Source: Pseudomonadota bacterium
GTDB lineage: Bacteria > Pseudomonadota > Alphaproteobacteria > Rhizobiales > Beijerinckiaceae
Direction: 5' to 3'
DNA: 5,092 bases
NCBI GenBank assembly: GCA_023452965.1
Contig: JAEXUU010000167.1
Coordinates: 1 to 5,092, forward strand
Shown: positions 1-5,092 of the stretch, piece after piece
Layout of the letters: the number at the start of each line of letters is the position of its first letter
How positions within the stretch are numbered: the stretch's first letter is position 1
The notes under the pieces: generated by a model
What the model was told of the DNA's origin: nothing
What the model saw: the letters and a program-made list of their open reading frames with translations, nothing else
Database searches by the model: none
Translations under genes and position numbers: made by a program

Positions 1-623
1 TCACCGAACCCTCGCTGGTCCTGCTCGACGAGCCGCTCGCCAATCTCGACGTGCATCTGCGCGCCTCAATGGAGGAGGAGTTCTCGCGCTTCCACGAGCG
101 CACCGGCACGACCATGGTCTACATCACCCATGATCAGGCCGAGGCGATGGCGCTGGCCGACCGGATCGCGGTGATGGACCGTGGCCGGCTGCTCCAGCTC
201 GCCAGCCCATCGCTGCTCTATCGCGAGCCGGCGAACACGACGGTGGCGGGTTTCATCGGCGAGGGCATGGTGTTGCCGGCGCGCCTGCTTTCGAAGCCGG
301 AAGCCGGCCATTGCAAGGTCGATGTGCTCGGCGTCGAGGCGGTGATGCGCTGCCGCTCCGACCAGGCTGCAAGCGCGCAAGCCAAGATCTGCCTGCGGGC
401 CCGCGATTTTTCGATCGCTCAGGACGAAGGCGGCCTCGCCGCGCGTGTCGAGCGCCTCTCCTATCAGGGTGGCTATTTCCGGATGGAGGTGCGCCCGCTC
501 GCGAGCGAGGAAACCGTGCTGCATCTCGACGCACCGGAGCCGGCGCTGGCGGCCCCCGGCGAGACGATCCGCCTCAGCATCAGGGATGGCTGGGTCATTC
601 CGGAGGCGGATCTGGCGGCATGA
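1..623 (+). CDS. ABC transporter ATP-binding protein, PotA/FbpC-like (C-terminal part, 5' end outside window)
   Basis: This is the cytoplasmic ATPase subunit of an ABC importer; ATP hydrolysis here would power uptake through a permease encoded elsewhere. The reading frame is open from the left edge (first whole codon at base 3) and shows 206 residues. Visible motifs are Walker B LVLLDEP (15-35, catalytic Glu at 30-32), the D-loop LANLD (36-50) and the H-loop histidine in ITHDQ (129-131). Next comes the [14 protein letters not shown] stretch typical of this family, then LYREP and VAGFIGEG. The Walker A and signature motifs lie upstream of the window. The last roughly 120 residues form a TOBE-like regulatory or substrate-linked domain, in which [10 protein letters not shown] resembles the usual LRPE region. 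The FIGEGMVLP junction looks more like the ferric iron, aminoethylphosphonate or polyamine importers than sugar importers, but the substrate cannot be fixed. The stop codon overlaps the start of the next gene. Confidence 0.93.
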   Translation, partial: TEPSLVLLDEPLANLDVHLRASMEEEFSRFHERTGTTMVYITHDQAEAMALADRIAVMDRGRLLQLASPSLLYREPANTTVAGFIGEGMVLPARLLSKPEAGHCKVDVLGVEAVMRCRSDQAASAQAKICLRARDFSIAQDEGGLAARVERLSYQGGYFRMEVRPLASEETVLHLDAPEPALAAPGETIRLSIRDGWVIPEADLAA

Positions 624-1768
624 AGATCAGGATTCACGGCGGCGTCGGCGAGAAGGGCCGCACCTGCATCGGCGTCGAACATGGCTCGACGCAGCTTCTG
701 CTCGATGTCGGGGTCAATACCAGCGCGCCGCGCGGGCCGGGCTATTATCCTGCGATTTCGCCGGAGGAACTGGCCGCCACCGAGGCGATCATCGTCACCC
801 ATGCGCATGAGGACCATGTCGGCGCGCTCGGCTGGTGCCTCGCCAACGGGTTTTCCGGCCGGTTCCTGATGACGGCGGAAGCTGCCTCCGAGACCGATGC
901 GACACTGCAGGCCTATGCCACGGCCGAGGAGCGGGCGCTCGCGCAGCAGGCGAAGATCGAGATCATCGAGGCCGGCAAGCCCTTCCGGCTCGGCGGAATC
1001 GCGATCGAGACCGGACGCAGTGGCCATGTCGTCGGCGGGGTCTGGTGCCATCTGACCGCAGATGGTCGCCGGCTCGGCTATTGCGGCGATGTCGTGCCGG
1101 CGAGCCCGGTCTTCGCAATGGACAGGATGCCGGCCTGCGACCTCCTCCTGCTCGACGCCTCCTATGGCGAGGACCGCGTGCCGGCCTGGGAGCGTGGTCT
1201 CGCCGTGACGCGCTGGCTCGAGGCACATCCCGGCGGCGCGGTGCTGCCGACGCCTCTTTCCGGCCGCTCCGTCGAGCTGATAGCGCTGATCGACAGCCCG
1301 ATCGCGATCCATCCCTCGATGCAGGCGTCGCTGGCGCAGCAGATCGCCGCCGGCGCATGGCTCGCGCCGGGCATTGCCGACGAGTTGTCGCGCAAGCTCG
1401 CAGGCGCGCTGCTCTGGCGCGAGGGCGAGGCGCTGCCGAAGGCCGCGCTGCTCTGCCATGACGGAATGGGGCTCGCCGGCCCCTCGGCGGCTGCACTGGC
1501 GCAGGCGCAGGCGGAACGAAAGCCCGTGCTTCTGACCGGGCATGTGCCGAAGGGCAGCCCGGGCGATGCCATGCTGGCGGCGGGCAAGGCGCAATGGCTG
1601 CGCTTCCCGACCCATCCGACCCTGCCCGAGAATGCCGCGCTCGCCGCCGCCAATGGCGCGCCGGTGGTGCTGGCCCACTCCTGCGACGCCGCCACGGCGC
1701 GTGCGCTGGCCCGCACCATTCCGGGCCTCAACCCTGCGCCCAAGCCGGGCGACATCATCGAGATCTGA
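620..1768 (+). CDS. MBL-fold/beta-CASP metallo-hydrolase, RNase J-like short form
   Basis: Predicted zinc-dependent hydrolase of 382 residues, probably cytoplasmic since no signal peptide is visible. The metallo-beta-lactamase metal ligands are all present: Asp29 (LLLDVG), His61/His63/Asp65/His66 ([11 protein letters not shown]), His136 (SGHVVGG) and Asp157 (GYCGDVV). Asp179 in [11 protein letters not shown] fits beta-CASP motif A (compare ESTYG). His332 (THPTLPEN) and His353 (VVLAHS) are good candidates for motifs B and C, and [12 protein letters not shown] (His308) sits where family members have a glycine-rich loop before motif B. The beta-CASP insert normally marks nucleases acting on RNA or DNA (RNase J, CPSF-73, SNM1). 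This protein lacks room for the C-terminal domain of RNase J (about 550 residues), so its substrate is uncertain. The ATG at 620 was chosen because it overlaps the ABC gene stop as ATGA and begins the conserved first beta strand (MKIRIHGG). A GGAGG at 602-606 lies rather far upstream, so translational coupling is likely. Confidence 0.88.
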   Translation: MKIRIHGGVGEKGRTCIGVEHGSTQLLLDVGVNTSAPRGPGYYPAISPEELAATEAIIVTHAHEDHVGALGWCLANGFSGRFLMTAEAASETDATLQAYATAEERALAQQAKIEIIEAGKPFRLGGIAIETGRSGHVVGGVWCHLTADGRRLGYCGDVVPASPVFAMDRMPACDLLLLDASYGEDRVPAWERGLAVTRWLEAHPGGAVLPTPLSGRSVELIALIDSPIAIHPSMQASLAQQIAAGAWLAPGIADELSRKLAGALLWREGEALPKAALLCHDGMGLAGPSAAALAQAQAERKPVLLTGHVPKGSPGDAMLAAGKAQWLRFPTHPTLPENAALAAANGAPVVLAHSCDAATARALARTIPGLNPAPKPGDIIEI

Positions 1769-1770
1769 GG
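1767..1770 (+). promoter_or_regulatory. Ribosome binding site of the surE-like gene
   Basis: GAGG lies 7 bases before the ATG at 1778 and overlaps the stop codon of the preceding hydrolase gene (TGA, 1766-1768). This supports the chosen start and suggests co-translation with the upstream gene. Confidence 0.6.
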
Positions 1771-1777
1771 CTGAACC

Positions 1778-2536
1778 ATGCGTATCCTGATCGCCAATGA
1801 CGACGGCATCGACGCGCCGGGCATCGCCCTGCTGCGCCGGGCCGCTGCGCGCCTCTGGTCCGACATCTGGGTCGTGGCGCCAGAGCGCAAATGGACGGCG
1901 GCGAGCCACCATCTCTCCTTCGACCGCGATCTCGTGCTGACGCGGCGCGAGAACCAGGTCTACGCGCTCTCCGGCACGCCGGCCGATTGCGTCGTCGGCG
2001 CCATGACCGTGCTGTTCCGCGACGGCGGCCGGCCGGACCTCCTGCTCTCGGGCGTCAATCACGGCCGCAACACCGGCGAGGACGCGGCCTATTCCGGCAC
2101 GCTCTCGATCGCCCGCGAGGCCTGTTTCTGGGGCGTGCCGGCGATCGGCCTGTCGCGGGTCAAGGAGGGCGGCCATGGCGACGAGGACGTCGCGGCGCTC
2201 GCGGCCCTGCTCGCCAGCCTCTGGGCACGGCGCGGGCAATGGGCGCGCGAGGGCGCCTGGCTCAGCGTCAACCTGCCGAAGACCTTGCCGGCCGAGATCG
2301 GTCTGGCGCGGATCGGCCGCGACAAGATCGCAGGCGCCGCCGATATCGTCGATGACGATCCCGCGCGCACGGTCTGGCGTATCAGGCGCGGCCGGCCGCA
2401 AAGCAGCCAGCCCGGCGACGAAAATTCACTGATCGACGCCGGCAAGATCGCGATCGTCCGGCATTGCTGGACGGACGGCGCGCCGCTCGACGCGGCCCTG
2501 GCACGGGATCTCAATGCGGAGCTCGGCCAGGGCTAG
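1778..2536 (+). CDS. surE: SurE-family 5'/3'-nucleotidase, divergent paralogue
   Basis: SurE proteins are metal-dependent phosphatases that remove phosphate from nucleoside 5'- and 3'-monophosphates and sometimes short polyphosphate. At 252 residues this one has the usual length. The N-terminal metal site is intact: NDDG with Asp8 and Asp9, then APG. Asn94 in LLSGVNHGRNTGEDAAYSGT matches the conserved SG(I/V)NxGxNxGxDxxYSGT signature, and SGTPADC (65-71) matches the GTPxDC motif. The loop that usually reads APxxxxSGxxxS(L) instead reads APERKWTAASHHLSF, so the normal metal-binding Ser (Ser39 in E. coli) is replaced by Thr40 and the following Gly by Ala. The C-terminal third is also unlike housekeeping SurE. 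In alphaproteobacteria, housekeeping surE usually sits near serS and pcm. This copy instead follows an ABC transporter and a beta-CASP gene, so it is probably a paralogue with its own role. Family membership is certain; the exact substrate is not. It starts 9 bases after the previous stop. Confidence 0.92.
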   Translation: MRILIANDDGIDAPGIALLRRAAARLWSDIWVVAPERKWTAASHHLSFDRDLVLTRRENQVYALSGTPADCVVGAMTVLFRDGGRPDLLLSGVNHGRNTGEDAAYSGTLSIAREACFWGVPAIGLSRVKEGGHGDEDVAALAALLASLWARRGQWAREGAWLSVNLPKTLPAEIGLARIGRDKIAGAADIVDDDPARTVWRIRRGRPQSSQPGDENSLIDAGKIAIVRHCWTDGAPLDAALARDLNAELGQG

Positions 2537-2540
2537 CTCC
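2518..2540. terminator. Weak inverted repeat between convergent operons, possible shared transcript end
   Basis: GGAGCT (2518-2523) and AGCTCC (2535-2540) are perfect reverse complements with an 11-base loop, spanning the surE stop codon and lying just past the ccoS stop on the other strand. No T-run follows on either strand, so this is not a classical intrinsic terminator. It may be chance in GC-rich DNA. Confidence 0.2.
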
Positions 2541-2548
2541 AGACGAAG

Positions 2549-2749
2549 TCAGCGGGGCGCTGCCGCCTTTGCGTCGACCGGCGCCTCGGCCGGCATGGGC
2601 TCCGGGGTCAGGTCGTCATCGTCGAGAATGCGCCAACCCGGCCCTTCCAGATCGCTGTACTGGCCCGTGCGCATGTTCCAGAAGAAGGCGGCGAGCCCGG
2701 TCAGGCCCAGCGCCAGGGCGAGCGGCATCAGCACGACCAGGATGTTCAT
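2549..2749 (-). CDS. ccoS: CcoS/FixS, cbb3-type cytochrome oxidase assembly protein
   Basis: Small inner-membrane protein of 66 residues, required in studied bacteria for insertion of haem and copper cofactors into cbb3 cytochrome c oxidase. It has one N-terminal membrane segment at about residues 3-23 (MNILVVLMPLALALGLTGLA). The family hallmark follows at once: FFW, GQYSDLEGPGWRIL (29-42) and the acidic DDDD (43-46), close to the usual GQ(F/Y)DDLEGPAxRIL-DDD. The last 20 residues are a Pro/Ala/Glu-rich tail of the kind that varies in this family. The ATG at 2749 overlaps the ccoI stop as ATGA and has a strong Shine-Dalgarno 6 bases upstream. It is the last gene of the cco cluster, and its stop is 12 bases from the stop of the convergent surE-like gene. 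Confidence 0.95.
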   Translation of the reverse strand: MNILVVLMPLALALGLTGLAAFFWNMRTGQYSDLEGPGWRILDDDDLTPEPMPAEAPVDAKAAAPR

Positions 2750-4953
2750 GCGGAGCCCTCCCGAACGACGGCAGCCGGCTGGCGGCCGGCGCGCAAGGCG
2801 TTGAGCGGCACGACCAGCGACGAGCCCGACATCGCCACCGCAGCGACCAGCGGGGTGGCGAATCCGGCGATCGCGATCGGTACGGCCACGGCGTTGTAGA
2901 GCACCGCGAACCAGAGATTCTGCACCATCAGCCGGCGCGCCTTGCGCGCGATGCGCAGGCTCGCGGCGACCGGCGCCAGTTCCTCGCCGAGGAAGACGAT
3001 ATCGGCCGAGGCCTGCGCCAGCTGGGTCGCGCTGATCGGCGACATCGAGGCATGGGCCCTCGCCAGCGCCGGAGCGTCGTTCAGCCCGTCGCCGACCATC
3101 AGCGTCCTGCGGCCGGCGGCGGCGAGACGCTCGAGTTCGGCGATCTTCTCGTCCGGCCGCTGCCCGGCCTTGAACTCCGCGATTCCCAGGGCCTCGGCGA
3201 GCGGCGCCACGGCCTCGGCCCGGTCGCCGGAGAGGATGACGACGTCGAGGCCGAGCGTCCGCAATTCGCGGATGCTCGCCGCGGCGTCGGGCCGCAAATG
3301 CTGGTCGACGGCGAAGACTGCGCAACGCGTGCCATGGCGCCAGGCGATCAGCGAAGCGGCTGGGTAGGCAGTCGACACGGCCATGGCTTCGGCCTCGGCG
3401 CCGCAGAAGGCGATGCTGCCGAGGCGCATCTCGACATCGTCGACCGTGGCGCTGAGTCCGAGCCCGTGATGCTCGCGCACTGTCTCGAGCGGCCGCGGCT
3501 CTCCCGCCGCCATGGCGATCGGCCGGGCCAGCGGGTGGCGGCTCGCCGCGGCGAGCGCTCCGGCGGCGGCGAGCACGTCCGGCGCGATCGCCGCGAGATT
3601 GCTCAAACCGGGCTCCGGCAGGGTCAGCGTTCCCGTCTTGTCGAACACCACGGTGTCGACCTCGGCCAGGCGTTCCAACGCATCGCCCTGCTTCAGCATG
3701 ACCTTGCGCTTGAACAACGCCGCCGCCGAGACGACCTGCACCGCCGGGATCGCCAGGCCGAGCGCGCAGGGGCAGGTGATGATCAGCACGGTGATCGCGA
3801 TGATCAGCGCCTGGTGCCAGGCGAGGCCGATCAGCATCCAGCCCAGGAAGGTCGCGAGCGCGGTCGCGTGCACGACGGGGGCGTAGAGCCTCGCCGCGCG
3901 ATCGGAGAGGCGGACATAGCGCGAGCGGCTCTCGACGGCCTGGGCCATCAGCCGGTCGATCTCGGAGAGCAGCGTCCCGGCTCCCGCAGCCTCGACCCGG
4001 ATCGTCAGCGCGCCCGAGAGATTGAGCGTGCCGGCATGGACGCGCTCGCCGACGGCGACGGAGGCCGGCGCGGTCTCGCCGGTGACCAGGCTCTGGTCGA
4101 GCTCGGAGGCGCCGGCCTCGACCAGACCGTCGACGCTGACCCGCTCGCCCGGCCGCACCAGCACGAGATCGCCCGGCGCGATCGCGGCGATCGGCACGAT
4201 GACGCTGGTGCCGTCGGCCGCCAGCCTCGTCGCGGTCTCCGCCTTGAGCGCCGCGAGATTGCCCGCGAGATCGCGGGTGCGCCGACGCATCAACTGGTCG
4301 AGATAGCGCCCGATCAGGAGGAAGAAGATCAGCATCACCACGCCGTCAAAATAGGCGTGCTCGCCATGGTTCAGCGTGACGATGACCGACATGCCCAGCG
4401 CCAGCACGATGCCGAGCATGATCGGCACGTCCATGTTGACGGCCCCGGCCCGCAGCGCCCGCAGCGCGCTCTCGAAGAAGGGCCGGCCGGCATAAGCCGC
4501 GGTCGGCAGCGCGATCAGCGCCGAGACCCAGTGGAAGAAGTCGCGGGTGACCGGATTGATGTCGTTGGCGTTGCCGGCCCAGCCCGAGCCCGACAGCAGC
4601 ATGATGTTCATCGAGGCGAAGCCTGCGACGCCGAGATAGCGCAGCAGCCGCTTGTCCTCCTGCTGCGCCGCCTCGCGCTCCTGCGCCGGCAGGAACGGAT
4701 AGGCCTTGAAGCCGAGCGCAGCGAGGCTGGCAACGATCGCTTCCGGCCGCAGCGCCCCTTCGCGCCATTCGACGGTGACGCGCTTGAGCGCGAGATTGAC
4801 GCGCGCGTTCAGGATGCCGGTCTCGCGGGCGAGGCCACGCTCGATCGCATGCATGCAGCCGGCGCAGCGCATGCCGTCGACGGCGAGCTCCATACCGGCG
4901 ACACCGCCGGTGCCATGCCGCACGAAGATCGAGAGATCCTGGCCGTCAGCCAT
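2746..4953 (-). CDS. ccoI: CcoI/FixI, P1B-type copper-exporting ATPase for cbb3 oxidase
   Basis: Inner-membrane P-type ATPase of 735 residues that moves Cu(I) out of the cytoplasm to supply the CuB centre of cbb3 cytochrome oxidase. It has an N-terminal heavy-metal-associated domain (about 21-85) with GMRCAGC (Cys30, Cys33). Four membrane segments follow at about 103-121, 139-156, 174-194 and 200-218, then the actuator domain with TGE (291-293). Two more membrane segments follow, the second holding the Cys394-Pro395-Cys396 ion-binding motif. The catalytic domain has the phosphorylated Asp438 in DKTGTL, the His473-Pro474 pair of P1B pumps and GDGLNDAPA (621-629). The last two membrane segments carry YN and Met708-Ser711-Ser712, matching the Cu(I) (P1B-1) class. 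All catalytic residues are present, so the protein is probably active. The start at 4953 is supported by AAGGA 7 bases upstream and by the 3-base gap after ccoH. Its position between ccoH and ccoS separates it from general copper-detoxifying CopA. Confidence 0.97.
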   Translation of the reverse strand: MADGQDLSIFVRHGTGGVAGMELAVDGMRCAGCMHAIERGLARETGILNARVNLALKRVTVEWREGALRPEAIVASLAALGFKAYPFLPAQEREAAQQEDKRLLRYLGVAGFASMNIMLLSGSGWAGNANDINPVTRDFFHWVSALIALPTAAYAGRPFFESALRALRAGAVNMDVPIMLGIVLALGMSVIVTLNHGEHAYFDGVVMLIFFLLIGRYLDQLMRRRTRDLAGNLAALKAETATRLAADGTSVIVPIAAIAPGDLVLVRPGERVSVDGLVEAGASELDQSLVTGETAPASVAVGERVHAGTLNLSGALTIRVEAAGAGTLLSEIDRLMAQAVESRSRYVRLSDRAARLYAPVVHATALATFLGWMLIGLAWHQALIIAITVLIITCPCALGLAIPAVQVVSAAALFKRKVMLKQGDALERLAEVDTVVFDKTGTLTLPEPGLSNLAAIAPDVLAAAGALAAASRHPLARPIAMAAGEPRPLETVREHHGLGLSATVDDVEMRLGSIAFCGAEAEAMAVSTAYPAASLIAWRHGTRCAVFAVDQHLRPDAAASIRELRTLGLDVVILSGDRAEAVAPLAEALGIAEFKAGQRPDEKIAELERLAAAGRRTLMVGDGLNDAPALARAHASMSPISATQLAQASADIVFLGEELAPVAASLRIARKARRLMVQNLWFAVLYNAVAVPIAIAGFATPLVAAVAMSGSSLVVPLNALRAGRQPAAVVREGSA
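2756..2762 (-). promoter_or_regulatory. Strong ribosome binding site of ccoS
   Basis: GGGAGGG on the minus strand lies 6 bases before the ccoS ATG (2749) and inside the 3' end of ccoI. With the ATGA overlap it supports efficient coupled translation of this small gene and fixes its start. Confidence 0.65.
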
Positions 4954-4956
4954 GGC

Positions 4957-5092
4957 TCAATCCTTCAGCATCACGCGGCTGCGGGTGTCGAAGACGGCGG
5001 CGCCGTCCCGCTGGGCGCTGAGCACCAGCGTCCAGGCTCCGGCCGGCAGGTCTGAAAGCCGCGCCTGGTAGTGCCCCGGCGCGATCTCGGCG
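4957..5092 (-). CDS. ccoH: CcoH/FixH, cbb3 oxidase assembly protein (C-terminal 44 residues only)
   Basis: Only the end of the gene is in the window. The minus-strand frame from the right edge reads AEIAPGHYQARLSDLPAGAW, then TLVLSAQRDGAAVFDTRSRV and MLKD before a TGA at 4957-4959. The pattern of a short beta-rich stretch, LPAGAW-LVL, a polar turn and then F-(T)RSRVML is typical of the periplasmic end of FixH/CcoH proteins. These are anchored by one N-terminal membrane segment (outside the window) and help assemble cbb3 cytochrome oxidase. The stop is 3 bases before the ccoI start, as expected for a ccoGHIS operon. The sequence is short, so the call leans strongly on the position directly upstream of ccoI. 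Confidence 0.88.
   Translation of the reverse strand, partial: AEIAPGHYQARLSDLPAGAWTLVLSAQRDGAAVFDTRSRVMLKD
4961..4965 (-). promoter_or_regulatory. Ribosome binding site of ccoI
   Basis: AAGGA on the minus strand lies 7 bases upstream of the ccoI ATG at 4953, within the last codons of ccoH. It favours this start over the internal Met21, which lacks a comparable site. Confidence 0.6.

Noticed and set aside
311..619. Upstream extension of the hydrolase frame to an ATG at 311
   Set aside because: The extra 103 residues are Arg/Gly-rich shadow sequence inside the ABC gene; the MBL fold starts cleanly at the ATG at 620.
473..2401. 642-codon open frame on the - strand across the hydrolase and surE-like genes
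   Set aside because: It has a low-complexity Arg/Ala/Gly/Asp-rich translation without recognisable motifs, and it opposes two well-supported genes.
2750..3325. Longer minus-strand frame that would extend ccoS upstream
   Set aside because: The extension is Arg-rich sequence overlapping ccoI in another frame. CcoS proteins are about 50-70 residues, and the ATG at 2749 has a strong ribosome site.
3586..4265. Repeated CGCCGCGAGATTGC at about 3588 and 4249
   Set aside because: A short match within coding DNA of one gene, both encoding N-L-A-A type segments. It is explained by codon bias, with no array or spacing pattern.
2464..5055. 863-codon open frame on the + strand, antisense to ccoI and ccoS
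   Set aside because: Its product is a mix of Arg, Asp, His, Gln and Gly with no domain or motif, while the opposite strand carries a complete P-type ATPase. It is the usual shadow of strong G/C third-position bias.

Overview
The window is GC-rich and almost fully coding. It looks like a chromosomal segment of an alphaproteobacterium, most likely of the Hyphomicrobiales (Rhizobiales) type. Two things suggest this: the codon bias, with G or C at nearly every third position, which also creates long antisense shadow frames; and the FixHIS-style cytochrome oxidase assembly genes. The genus is inference and cannot be fixed from the sequence alone. No stretch longer than about 15 bases lies outside a gene, and no RNA gene, mobile element, CRISPR array or obvious promoter was seen.

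Left half (1-2536, + strand): the 3' part of an ABC transporter ATPase gene of the ferric iron/aminoethylphosphonate/polyamine (PotA/FbpC-like) group. It is followed by a metallo-beta-lactamase/beta-CASP hydrolase related to RNase J but shorter, and then by a divergent SurE-type nucleotidase. The first two genes overlap by ATGA and the third follows after 9 bases with its own Shine-Dalgarno. They read as one operon whose promoter lies left of the window. The co-occurrence of a nuclease fold, a nucleotidase and an importer is the least explained part of the window. A nucleotide or phosphoester salvage role is possible but unproven.

Right half (2549-5092, - strand): ccoH (fixH, 3' end only), ccoI (fixI, complete) and ccoS (fixS, complete), in the canonical order. 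The ccoH-ccoI gap is 3 bases and ccoI-ccoS overlap by ATGA. Together they are the end of a cbb3 cytochrome c oxidase maturation operon. CcoI is the P1B-type copper-exporting ATPase that supplies copper for the oxidase active site. CcoS is a tiny membrane protein needed for cofactor insertion. CcoH is a membrane-anchored assembly factor. ccoG and the structural genes ccoNOQP are expected beyond the right edge.

The two operons converge tail to tail with only 12 bases between the surE and ccoS stop codons. A 6-bp inverted repeat over the surE stop is the only candidate for a shared transcription end, and it lacks a T-run.
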